Source: CAYLJV01 sp964554215 (GTDB taxonomy: Archaea; Hadarchaeota; Hadarchaeia; Hadarchaeales; JAGGTB01). Taken from it: DNA of 5,870 bases. Positions 1-5,250 of the stretch are shown piece after piece (the first letter of the stretch is position 1; every line of letters begins with the position of its first letter). The position numbers and the translations under genes are program-made. The stretch covers positions 1 through 5,870 of the forward strand of contig CAZKND010000068.1 of assembly GCA_964554215.1 (NCBI GenBank). The letters are read 5' to 3'. The notes under the pieces are model-generated. The model made no database searches. It was not told where the DNA came from and worked only from the letters and a program-made list of their open reading frames with translations.

Positions 1-378
1 GTATCCTGAGCCATATCCTCTGTAAAATAAGATGTTGGAGATAAATCCGTTAAAAAAGAAGACCCAGGATCCTCCGAGGAAAAAGAAGAAAAGTAAAGAA
101 TCGGGGTATGATGGGAATTTGTTCCATTTGGTTAAGGATATGATTATGAGAGATCCAGCCCCTACTTTTACTGCAAAGTCCAGTATTTCCCCTAATATTA
201 GACTGTTTGTTTTTATCCAGAAATATGAGATGATGGGATTATTTTCTCGAGAAGCGATTTCCATGACTGAAAGTCCTTGCTCGGAGAAAAGGATAGCATT
301 GAAGTGAGTGCTGAGTAAATCTAGGAATACAGCGATTGCAAATATTAAAACTAGGTATTTGTAGTTAATTTTTCTCAT
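1..378 (-). CDS. Partial multi-helix membrane protein, DUF5658-like (C-terminus off the left edge)
   Basis: The minus strand is open for 126 codons from an ATG at 378-376 to base 1, with no stop, so the gene continues outside the window. The protein starts MRKINYKYLVLIFAIAVFLD and has hydrophobic segments at about residues 8-24, 61-82 and 95-118. D20, S23-T24 and the E45-N-N-P48 turn, followed by a glycine-containing helix, recall the DLxST...ExNP pattern of small archaeal DUF5658-type membrane proteins. That link is from memory and is tentative; no biochemical role can be given. The last visible residues, after a short FNGF loop, are RGYGSGY. No good Shine-Dalgarno site precedes the ATG, so a very short leader is likely. 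The plus-strand frame at 32-307 is a lysine-rich shadow of this gene. It is transcribed divergently from the Dps-like gene. Confidence 0.75.
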   Translation of the reverse strand, partial: MRKINYKYLVLIFAIAVFLDLLSTHFNAILFSEQGLSVMEIASRENNPIISYFWIKTNSLILGEILDFAVKVGAGSLIIISLTKWNKFPSYPDSLLFFFFLGGSWVFFFNGFISNILFYRGYGSGY

Positions 379-392
379 TATCTATTGGTATT

Positions 393-420
393 TTTTTAAT
401 TAATCACATTTTATTTTTTC
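393..420 (-). promoter_or_regulatory. AT-rich promoter region of the partial membrane gene
   Basis: Read on the minus strand, this stretch holds two TATA-like boxes: GAAAAAATAAAATG (420-407) and ATTAATTAAAAA (404-393). The first is centred about 36 bases from the ATG at 378 and would give a leader of under 10 bases. The second is slightly too close for a leaderless start. The choice between them is a guess from spacing alone. Confidence 0.3.
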
Positions 421-721
421 ATCATATTTGTCCACTGACTTTCCGAAAAAAATAGTTGGTTGGCTTATATGGACGTTCCATATTCGGTATTAATAGAGAA
501 GTTGAAAAGGTGTAAACTTGGGTGTAAGAGAAGAGGAAGTTTGGTTTGAAAAATAAGTTAACCGGAAAAATGAGAGACGTGAAATGCGAAAAGATATGCC
601 CGATATTGTTTTTTCTAAAGGTTAGAAATTCATCATTCCTGGACTGCACGTCATTTTTTAACCTTCTTTGAAATCATGGTTCCTTCGACTACTTATTTTC
701 CAGAAGGGTTATCTAATGAGG
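421..721. other. Intergenic stretch without a convincing gene
   Basis: This is the middle of the gap of about 390 bases between two divergent genes. A 75-codon minus-strand frame at 422-649 is rich in F, N, S and T, lacks the acidic bias of the real proteins, and has no ribosome site. A 26-codon plus-strand frame at 469-549 ends at TGA and does not continue. A weak CCTTC/GAAGG inverted repeat lies at about 673-706, before the Dps-like promoter. I see no tRNA, box C/D RNA or repeat array. Confidence 0.5.
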
Positions 722-729
722 TTATTTTA
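722..729 (+). promoter_or_regulatory. Candidate TATA box of the Dps-like gene
   Basis: TTATTTTA lies about 26 bases before 751-753, which would give a leader of roughly 18 bases that still contains the ribosome site at 755-762. The box is a loose match, chosen by spacing. A second candidate, CTTATTTTCC, lies further upstream near 692. Confidence 0.35.
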
Positions 730-754
730 GTCATACAGTCAAAATAATAGATAC

Positions 755-762
755 AGGGGGTG
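755..762 (+). promoter_or_regulatory. Shine-Dalgarno site that decides the TTG start of the Dps-like gene
   Basis: GGGGGTGA differs from the archaeal consensus GGAGGTGA by one base and sits 7 bases before the TTG at 770. No ATG or GTG is in frame nearby, and the GTG at 760 is out of frame, so the TTG is the most likely start. Confidence 0.7.
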
Positions 763-769
763 AAAAATT

Positions 770-1321
770 TTGGCTAAAGTTTCTAGACAAGCTGTAGAAG
801 ATGCTGGTGTAGATGTTGAGGAATTGCTTGAGCTTCTCGTACAGAACGCTTCGGCGGAGCTCACTACTTATTTTTACTACACTCATCTGCGTTTCAACCT
901 GATCGGACATGATGGGGAGAACTTGAAAGAGATAGCGGAAGACGCTAGGATAGAAGACAGGAACCATTTCGAAGCCTTGGTGCCTAGGATTTACGAGTTA
1001 GGTGGAGAATTGCCTAACGATTTGAAAGATTTTCACGACGTTTCAGGATGTCCACCTGCTAAACTTCCGGACGATGAATACGATGTAGATAAGATTCTCG
1101 AAGTTCTGGTCGAGGCCGAACGATGCGCTGTCCGTCAGTACACGAACATTTGTAACATGACGGCGGGCAAGGACCATCGGACTTACGACCTCGCCAAAGC
1201 GATACTGCACGAAGAGATCCAGCACGAGTCCTGGTTCTCCGAATATCTGGGCGAAGGTCCTTCCGGACATTTCAAGAGAGAAAAAGGTAATTCGCCGTTC
1301 GTATCGAAGTTTCTAGAGTGA
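770..1321 (+). CDS. dpsA: Dps-like ferritin (DPSL / thioferritin type), iron storage and oxidative-stress protection
   Basis: This 183-residue four-helix ferritin-fold protein is predicted to oxidise Fe(II) with peroxide and store the iron in a cytoplasmic cage. The likely di-iron ligands are visible: E30 in helix 1 (ASAELTTYFYY), E62 or D63 with H66 (IEDRNHF), E117 (EAER) and E149 with H152 (HEEIQHE). C94 and C119 are 25 residues apart, matching the spacing I recall for the cysteine pair beside the iron site of Sulfolobus and Pyrococcus DPSL proteins; this marks the DPSL/thioferritin branch rather than classical Dps. C128 is extra. The acidic composition and the end GPSGHFKREKGNSPFVSKFL fit the haloarchaeal group annotated DpsA. 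Start is TTG behind GGGGGTGA. The gene is clearly more GC-rich than its neighbours (about 55% in 1141-1260 against about 33% in 2521-2640), from strong codon selection or transfer. DNA binding is not established from sequence. Confidence 0.93.
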   Translation: MAKVSRQAVEDAGVDVEELLELLVQNASAELTTYFYYTHLRFNLIGHDGENLKEIAEDARIEDRNHFEALVPRIYELGGELPNDLKDFHDVSGCPPAKLPDDEYDVDKILEVLVEAERCAVRQYTNICNMTAGKDHRTYDLAKAILHEEIQHESWFSEYLGEGPSGHFKREKGNSPFVSKFLE

Positions 1322-1342
1322 ACTCGATAAATTTGGATTTTG

Positions 1343-1395
1343 GTAAGTGTTTGGCCCCTATTTTTCCGGCTGAACACTCACTTTTCTTTATTTTT
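1343..1395. terminator. Hairpin with T-tract between convergent genes
   Basis: Bases 1343-1356 pair with 1368-1381: 14 pairs with one A/C mismatch and two G-T wobbles around an 11-base loop. TTTTCTTTATTTTT (1382-1395) follows on the plus strand, as expected for termination of the Dps-like transcript. The T-tract runs into the reverse stop codon of the ZIP gene (1394-1396). Read from the minus strand the hairpin comes just after that stop but is followed by a weaker T-run, so it may serve both genes. Archaeal termination depends mainly on the T-tract, so the stem may mainly protect the mRNA end. Confidence 0.6.
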
Positions 1396-2122
1396 ACACC
1401 ACTATGGTGACTTGCAGGATCATTATGAATACTATACCCATAACTAGGGAAAAATTGGTAAGATGGACAAAACCGAAGTCGTATGCTGTGGGTAAGAGTT
1501 CATCAGCGGCCAAGTAGATCATTATCCCTCCAGCGATTCCTAAAGCTGCTGCACTTATAGCCGTCGGTATTCCTGAAAGGAGGAAGCGTCCGAGAAATAT
1601 TCCTGCTAAGGTCGAAACCATGACTGAAAGACCTGTGAGTATGGCTCTCTTTTTTCCTTTTTTGATTCGATATCTTGAAGCCACAGGTATGAGGGTTTCC
1701 GGCACGTCGTGGAAAGCGATTGCGATTGCGATTAGCAAACCCAATCTAGCATCCAGACTGAAACCTGCCCCGATTGCGAATCCTTCCGGCAAGTTGTGAA
1801 TCAAAACTCCGGTGTATATTGTGGAGGTGGTTCTTTCGAAAGAAGGCTCGTCTCTCCCTGTGGTGGTGTGGAAATGAGGGATTATAACGTCCACCAGTAG
1901 CATCAGGACGAACCCTCCGAAAAACGCTCCGGTCGCGGCTATGCCTCCTGATCCTTCAATCGATTGGGGGATTAATTCGAAAAATGAAACTGCGGTCATT
2001 ACGCCTGCGGTAAATGCAAAGCTTATAGATAGAAATTTGTCGTTGGGTTCCAGAAAAGTTCCCAGCAAAGTACCTATGAGAGGACCTAAGATTACGATTA
2101 CAGTTATCCAGATAAAGTCCAA
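1394..2122 (-). CDS. ZIP-family divalent metal transporter (GufA-like)
   Basis: This 242-residue integral membrane protein has about eight predicted helices and should move Zn(II), Fe(II) or similar ions across the cytoplasmic membrane. The ZIP signature is clear: HNLPEG at 109-114 in helix 4 and HDVPET at 138-143 in helix 5, whose His and Glu residues form the binuclear metal site. Supporting motifs are SFFELIP (46-52) in helix 2 and AADELLP (205-211) near the C-terminus, typical of prokaryotic GufA-type ZIPs. The short loop between helices 3 and 4 has H83 and H85 (PHFHTTTGR), a possible metal-sensing element. Length is normal. The start is TTG with AGAGGT 5 bases upstream. It converges on the iron-storage gene, which suggests a metal-homeostasis neighbourhood but not shared control. 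Substrate specificity cannot be read from sequence. Confidence 0.93.
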   Translation of the reverse strand: MDFIWITVIVILGPLIGTLLGTFLEPNDKFLSISFAFTAGVMTAVSFFELIPQSIEGSGGIAATGAFFGGFVLMLLVDVIIPHFHTTTGRDEPSFERTTSTIYTGVLIHNLPEGFAIGAGFSLDARLGLLIAIAIAFHDVPETLIPVASRYRIKKGKKRAILTGLSVMVSTLAGIFLGRFLLSGIPTAISAAALGIAGGIMIYLAADELLPTAYDFGFVHLTNFSLVMGIVFIMILQVTIVV

Positions 2123-2127
2123 GTTTT

Positions 2128-2133
2128 ACCTCT
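2128..2133 (-). promoter_or_regulatory. Shine-Dalgarno site of the ZIP gene
   Basis: Minus-strand AGAGGT, 5 bases before the TTG at 2122, decides this non-ATG start. The nearest TATA-like stretch (TTTTAAAATAAATT, about 2148-2161) would start the mRNA around 2131 and cut this site off. Transcription therefore more likely begins upstream, for example from CCTATAAGG at 2195-2187 or from the box at 2300-2316. Confidence 0.6.
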
Positions 2134-2156
2134 TGTCTATTTGAATTTAATTTATT

Positions 2157-2279
2157 TTAAAACAAAGGCTCTAATCTTCTTATTTTCCTTATAGGTGTTG
2201 TTTTTCTTTGCATCTTATCTTTGTATTTTTGGAAAAATATGCTTTTGGTTCTAGGAAGATAATGTATAACTTTTCCCAT
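2157..2279 (-). CDS. Possible small basic protein of 40 residues upstream of the ZIP gene
   Basis: ATG at 2279 opens a frame starting MGKVIHYLPRTKSIFFQKYK and ending TPIRKIRRLEPLF, with the stop at 2159-2157, 34 bases before the ZIP start. The frame is also open for 28 codons before the ATG, to a TAA at 2366-2364, so the stretch may be a remnant of a longer gene. The protein is very rich in Lys and Arg, unlike the acidic Dps-like protein. No ribosome site precedes the ATG, but a TATA-like box is centred about 29 bases upstream, as expected for a leaderless transcript. I recognise no family. A-rich DNA can stay open by chance, so this is a weak call. Confidence 0.25.
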   Translation of the reverse strand: MGKVIHYLPRTKSIFFQKYKDKMQRKTTPIRKIRRLEPLF

Positions 2280-2299
2280 GTGTTTAGTGCCAGGAAAAA

Positions 2300-2316
2300 C
2301 TATATTTTTTATATAG
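2300..2316 (-). promoter_or_regulatory. Palindromic TATA-like box upstream of the small ORF / ZIP gene
   Basis: CTATAT and ATATAG flank five T residues, forming a 6-bp inverted repeat that reads CTATATAAAAAATATAG on the minus strand. Its centre (about 2308) lies 29 bases before the ATG at 2279, good spacing for a leaderless start. It could drive the small ORF and then the ZIP gene. Being palindromic, it is also a possible repressor site. Confidence 0.35.
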
Positions 2317-2465
2317 TCTCTAATGTCTTTCTTTCTGATTAAAAATTGAAAATTTGATATATATTAAGAAATTAAGGTTATAAATATACTTTAAATTCTA
2401 TTGAATTAAAATTTAGACCTGATTAATTGATTAAGAATTAAATGAGTTTTTTATTATGTAAAAAA
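2317..2465. other. AT-rich intergenic stretch before the ABC operon
   Basis: This very AT-rich stretch separates the divergent ZIP and ABC units. It holds several TATA-like strings (ATATATTAAG near 2360, TTATAAATATAC near 2379), an imperfect inverted repeat of TTTAAATTC and GAATTAAA around 2391-2409, and a GATTAATTGATTAA direct repeat at 2421-2434. None is strong enough to call as an operator, and I see no complete gene here. Confidence 0.4.
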
Positions 2466-2474
2466 GTATATATG
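2466..2474 (+). promoter_or_regulatory. TATA box of the ABC transporter operon
   Basis: GTATATATG is a good archaeal TATA box. It is centred about 26 bases before A/G residues at 2495-2498, giving a leader of 11-14 bases before the GTG at 2509. The GGGG at 2497-2500 would be the only, weak, ribosome site. Confidence 0.55.
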
Positions 2475-2508
2475 GGTTTTTATTCAACATAATAACGGGG
2501 TTAGCTTT

Positions 2509-3468
2509 GTGATTGAGAATAATCAGGATAGTTTAATTAGTGTTGATGGGGTCACGAAAAAGTTTGGAACTTTTTCTGCTTTGGATGATATATCATTAAA
2601 GATATCTGAAGGCGAGAATTTTGGGTATATTGGACCAAATGGAGCGGGAAAGACCACGACAATTAAAATCATAGTGGGCCTAATAAGCGATTTTTCTGGA
2701 TCCGTGGACATCGGTAATTTTTCCATGCCTAAGGATAGAAACGAAGTTCACAAGATTATCGGTTATCTACCTCAAAAGGTCTCTTTTCAAGGTTGGAGGA
2801 CAGTTGAACATACGTTGAGAACTTTTGGAAAATTATCTGAAATGGAAGAGGGGGATATTGATAGAAGAATAGAGGAAGTTTTGGACCGTATCGGATTGCA
2901 GAAATCTCGAAATAAGAAAATGAAAGAGCTTTCAGGAGGAACTGTGCAGAAAGTCGGGTTGGCTCAAGCGATTATTCATGATCCTAAATTGTTGATTCTC
3001 GATGAGCCTCTTTCAGGATTGGACCCTGCAAGTCGTTATGAGGTTAAGCAGATTATCAAAGAACTTGGAGAAGGTGGAACGGCAGTGTTTTTCTCATCCC
3101 ATATACTTAGTGATGTTCAAGATGTTGCGGACAGGGTGGGGATACTTAGTGAAGGGGAACTTGTTGAAATGGGAACTATTGATGAATTAAAATCTCATTT
3201 GATTTCTTCGGAAAAGATAGTTGTGGACTTCTTTAACCCCCCGGATAGTTGGGAAATGCTTCAAAATTTTGAGGAGATAGAAGAAATCGAAAATCAGTCT
3301 CCGAACCAAATAGTGGTTCATGTCAAATCTGAATCTGACGTTGAAGAGGCGAGTCAAAAGATTCTAGCTACGCTGATGGATTCGAATTCTCGTATCAGAG
3401 GTTTTAGTCCGTTACAGCCGGACTTAGATGAAATATATTTGAACTATGTGAAGGAGGTTAAAGAGTGA
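2509..3468 (+). CDS. ABC transporter ATP-binding protein (ABC-2 / NosF-like type)
   Basis: This 319-residue cytoplasmic ATPase should dimerise and power the permease encoded next. All catalytic motifs are present: Walker A GPNGAGKTT (42-50), Q-loop Q89 (GYLPQ), signature LSGGT (141-145, with Thr for the usual Gln), Walker B LLILDEP (161-167), D-loop SGLDP (169-173) and switch H198 (SSHIL). After about residue 232 comes a C-terminal domain of some 85 residues, similar in position to the DUF4162-type regulatory domain of such ATPases, ending with the common DEIYLNYV helix. The start is GTG with a weak GGGG site 8 bases upstream; no better in-frame start is seen. The gene overlaps the permease by 4 bases. 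This subfamily usually serves ABC-2 exporters for drugs, lipids, metals or peptides; the substrate here is unknown. Confidence 0.93.
   Translation: MIENNQDSLISVDGVTKKFGTFSALDDISLKISEGENFGYIGPNGAGKTTTIKIIVGLISDFSGSVDIGNFSMPKDRNEVHKIIGYLPQKVSFQGWRTVEHTLRTFGKLSEMEEGDIDRRIEEVLDRIGLQKSRNKKMKELSGGTVQKVGLAQAIIHDPKLLILDEPLSGLDPASRYEVKQIIKELGEGGTAVFFSSHILSDVQDVADRVGILSEGELVEMGTIDELKSHLISSEKIVVDFFNPPDSWEMLQNFEEIEEIENQSPNQIVVHVKSESDVEEASQKILATLMDSNSRIRGFSPLQPDLDEIYLNYVKEVKE
3452..3458 (+). promoter_or_regulatory. Strong ribosome site within the ATPase gene, setting the GTG start of the permease
   Basis: AGGAGGT lies 6 bases before the GTG at 3465, inside the last ATPase codons. The GTGA overlap (3465-3468) joins the permease start to the ATPase TGA stop, so translation of the two subunits is probably coupled. 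Confidence 0.75.
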
Positions 3469-4124
3469 GCTTATCACTTTTATTTAAAGACGAGCTTCAA
3501 GGATTTTACAAATCTAAAGTTATGTTGGCTCTATGGGCGGGATTGCCTTTGCTTGCTGTCATTCTTCGCATAACTAGTCCCGATATTGGGGAGATACCCT
3601 TTACAACATTTTCAGCTATACTTGTTTCAAGTATTGGGGGGACTTTAGCAGCTGTAATGCTTGCAGTATCTATCATTAATGAAAAAGACAGAAAAGTTTA
3701 CGATTTATTTTTGATAAGGCCGATAAATAGAAGGGACTTGCTTTTATCTAAGTTTTTAGCTGTTTATCTTTGCATCTCTATTGCTAGCATTATAGCACTT
3801 ATTTTAGGTGTATTTGTAGATGTTGCGATGATGGGAACTTTACCGGAAGCTGTGATTGGAAACTCTTTAAAATCTATAGTGACCGGACTTTCTATGATGG
3901 CGGTTTCGAGTTCTGCGGGGGTACTCATTGGTGTGATTTCACCATCCGTTCTAATCGGAGCGGTTCTTGTTATATACGGTGGAAATCAGATTTCTATTCT
4001 CCCGGGACTTCCATCTATTCTTGAATTGGATCACCAGCTTGTCTTCACTGTGCTATTTGGATTGTTATTCACAGTTGCACTGATGACTTTTTCGTTTTTC
4101 CTTTTTGACAGAAAACAATTTTAA
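3465..4124 (+). CDS. ABC-2 type transporter permease
   Basis: This 219-residue membrane subunit is the partner of the preceding ATPase. Six hydrophobic segments are visible at about residues 18-35, 47-72, 94-118, 131-157, 159-178 and 190-214. The cytoplasmic motif between helices 2 and 3 (73-90: E73, D75-R76, L81, R85-P86, R89-R90), then LLLSKFLA, is the coupling element typical of ABC-2 permeases, where a line of the form EKxxxTxxLLxxRPxxRxxLLxxK is common. It is short for the family (usually about 240-280 residues), with little extracellular loop, like NosY or NatB-type permeases. Export of a small or hydrophobic substrate is the usual role; nothing identifies it here. The GTG start is fixed by the AGGAGGT site and the overlap. 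The small membrane-protein gene follows after 28 bases. Confidence 0.88.
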   Translation: MSLSLLFKDELQGFYKSKVMLALWAGLPLLAVILRITSPDIGEIPFTTFSAILVSSIGGTLAAVMLAVSIINEKDRKVYDLFLIRPINRRDLLLSKFLAVYLCISIASIIALILGVFVDVAMMGTLPEAVIGNSLKSIVTGLSMMAVSSSAGVLIGVISPSVLIGAVLVIYGGNQISILPGLPSILELDHQLVFTVLFGLLFTVALMTFSFFLFDRKQF

Positions 4125-4152
4125 TAAAAAAGTTTGAGCAGGTGAAAAAATT

Positions 4153-4425
4153 ATGGATGATGGAAAAAACTCTGATTCAAAAGGGAAGAAGATTCAAGAG
4201 AAAAAATATTTATGGATTTTAGTAGTCTTATTTGTCACTATTATATTAACCGTTCTTGCTAATGTCCTTATGCCTCTTTGGAGGGGATTATTCAATTTAA
4301 TTGGTATTTACACATTTAAATTTGAGATTACCGGCATTACTGTCTATATACCCTGGTTAGGAATTCTCTTAATTGCTATAGCACTAATTTCAATAAGGTT
4401 CCTTCTCTCCTTCAAAAATAGTTAG
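4153..4425 (+). CDS. Small two-helix membrane protein, likely ABC operon member
   Basis: This 90-residue protein has a charged cytoplasmic-type N-terminus (residues 1-18, rich in D, K and S), a first helix at about 20-40, a short loop (51-62, KFEITG) and a second helix at about 63-85, ending in a short basic tail. AGGTGA at 4140-4145 lies 7 bases before the ATG, a strong archaeal ribosome site. With only 28 bases from the permease stop and no terminator between, it should be on the ABC transcript. I recognise no family. Accessory subunit or immunity-type membrane proteins occur in such positions, but neither is shown here. Confidence 0.75.
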   Translation: MDDGKNSDSKGKKIQEKKYLWILVVLFVTIILTVLANVLMPLWRGLFNLIGIYTFKFEITGITVYIPWLGILLIAIALISIRFLLSFKNS

Positions 4426-4530
4426 TTTGGTAGGAGTTATGCTATTGAAGATTTTGATTTCTTGCACTTTTTAGGGTGTCTATGGGTAATTTGTTTTAAT
4501 CAAAAAAAGTTATGGAGGAAGTAGGTTAGA

Positions 4531-4914
4531 ATGTCTGAATTGGAAAATGGTCAACTTGAGTCGATTATTGGACTTGGAATATCCATAGGGGCGTTTGCAG
4601 GGATCGTGGCGGGTATAGTTTCAGGACAGGAGATTTCAAACACGTTGGTGTATGGGGTAGGTGGTGGTATTCTTACAGGGTCATTAATTTTGACGGTGAT
4701 TCAAAGAACTGATATCGATGGGACTAATGTGAATTTGACTGCTTTGGGTCTAGGTTTTGGGACGATAGTTGGGCTTTCTTTTGGCACCGTGGCGGCTTGG
4801 TCCTTAGAGTTATCTTATTTGAGTGGATTTTCGACTGGTGCGGGAATTGGTTTGGTTTTTGGAGTGGCACTAGGGTTTTTTGCAGGGATTCTATCAAATC
4901 ACTATGGCAGATGA
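4531..4914 (+). CDS. Glycine-rich four-helix membrane protein with duplicated halves
   Basis: This 127-residue protein has four predicted helices at about 12-31, 39-57, 70-90 and 97-122. The halves resemble each other: GLGISIG (14-20) matches GLGFGT (73-78), and GVGGGILTG (42-50) matches GAGIGLVFG (103-111) with glycines at the same four positions. Such GxGxG / glycine-zipper helices pack tightly and often form oligomers. The loop between halves (58-69: QRTDIDGTNVNL) is polar. The start ATG has GTAGGT 4 bases upstream and a stronger GGAGG 12 bases upstream. It follows the two-helix gene after 105 bases, so it may be the end of the ABC operon or its own unit; no clear TATA box is seen. The family is not recognised and the function is unknown. 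Confidence 0.72.
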   Translation: MSELENGQLESIIGLGISIGAFAGIVAGIVSGQEISNTLVYGVGGGILTGSLILTVIQRTDIDGTNVNLTALGLGFGTIVGLSFGTVAAWSLELSYLSGFSTGAGIGLVFGVALGFFAGILSNHYGR

Positions 4915-4952
4915 TTTCATTACGAATGGATATACTAAGATAAGGATCTAAC

Positions 4953-5089
4953 TTATTCGAATTTTTTTGTCCATTTATCTTTCTCTGTTTCCCAATTCTT
5001 ATCCACTAGTTGGATTATAGTTCTTATTCTACTTCTTTAATGTCTAAAGAACTCAATACTGCTTCTATATCTTTTTGAAATTTTTTCAT
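4953..5089 (-). pseudogene. Possible small gene broken by a frameshift
   Basis: On the minus strand an ATG at 5089 begins MKKFQKDIEAVLSSLDIKEV and meets TAA at 5026-5024. Shifting by one frame near 5033 continues as SRIRTIIQLVDK, then NWETEKDKWTKKFE, to a stop at 4955-4953. The joined reading would be about 45 residues, charged and helical, with amino-acid use like a real protein in both halves. A one-base insertion or two-base deletion, or a sequencing error, would explain it. No ribosome site precedes the ATG. It overlaps the T-run after the glycine-rich gene. No family is recognised, and chance cannot be excluded for so short a region. Confidence 0.3.
4962..4968 (+). terminator. T-run terminator after the glycine-rich membrane gene
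   Basis: Seven T residues, about 48 bases after the stop at 4914, follow a small TTCGAA palindrome. T-runs of this length commonly end archaeal transcripts. On the minus strand the same bases encode two lysines of the possible broken gene. Confidence 0.4.
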
Positions 5090-5130
5090 ATTCTCAGACT
5101 CTTATCTGAAATCAATAAAGCAGGGAAATA

Positions 5131-5138
5131 CTTAAATA
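5131..5138 (+). promoter_or_regulatory. TATA box of the SWEET gene leader
   Basis: CTTAAATA, preceded by the purine-rich GGGAAATA, is a plausible TATA box with its recognition element. Transcription would begin near 5160, leaving a leader of about 90 bases before the ATG at 5251, which contains the mini-ORF and hairpin described separately. Confidence 0.45.
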
Positions 5139-5167
5139 AGACTTCATCTCAGAGTAAGAGGAGTTTG

Positions 5168-5194
5168 ATGGTGGCGGTTTTTGCCCAAAGCTGA
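5168..5194 (+). other. Eight-codon leader ORF before the SWEET gene
   Basis: ATG at 5168 has AAGAGGAG (5156-5163) 4 bases upstream, a better ribosome site than the SWEET gene itself has. The peptide reads MVAVFAQS and stops at TGA 5192-5194, inside the left arm of the hairpin at 5190-5209. The arrangement resembles a translated leader or upstream ORF, but so short a frame could be chance. Confidence 0.3.
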
Positions 5195-5209
5195 AAGAGT
5201 TCTTTCAGC
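5190..5209 (+). promoter_or_regulatory. Perfect hairpin in the SWEET gene leader
   Basis: GCTGAAAGA pairs perfectly with TCTTTCAGC: nine pairs with two bases between, or eight pairs with a four-base loop. An alternative outer stem is possible between GTGGC (5171-5175) and GCCAC (5208-5212), which would displace the last two pairs. No T-run follows, so it is not a simple terminator. It could be an RNA control element or a DNA-binding palindrome about 41 bases before the ATG. Confidence 0.5.
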
Positions 5210-5250
5210 CACTCAGTTTCAACTTTAAGAATAACAGAAGCGTGATATAT

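Noticed and set aside
32..307. Plus-strand 91-codon ORF rich in lysine
   Set aside because: It lies opposite a longer, better frame with membrane helices (1-378, minus) and has no ribosome site; it is a shadow.
469..549. Short plus-strand frame MDVPYSVLIEKLKRCKLGCK... with two cysteines, as a zinc-finger gene
   Set aside because: It ends after 26 codons, and the following frame stops again at once; there is no ribosome site or recognisable family.
422..649. Minus-strand 75-codon ORF
   Set aside because: F/N/S/T-rich with no ribosome site, family motif or acidic bias; probably chance in noncoding DNA.
4439..4474. Eleven-codon ORF MLLKILISCTF resembling a leader peptide
   Set aside because: The ribosome site AGGAG is too close to the ATG, and there is no hairpin or other sign of control nearby.
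5158..5177. Similarity of GAGTTTGATGGTGGCGG to the 5' end of bacterial 16S rRNA
   Set aside because: The match stops after about ten bases and no rRNA-like sequence follows.
5168..5215. Box C/D or H/ACA guide RNA around the SWEET leader hairpin
   Set aside because: The TTGATGG and CTGA strings are imperfect or unpaired with C'/D' boxes, and no ACA box or kink-turn is visible.
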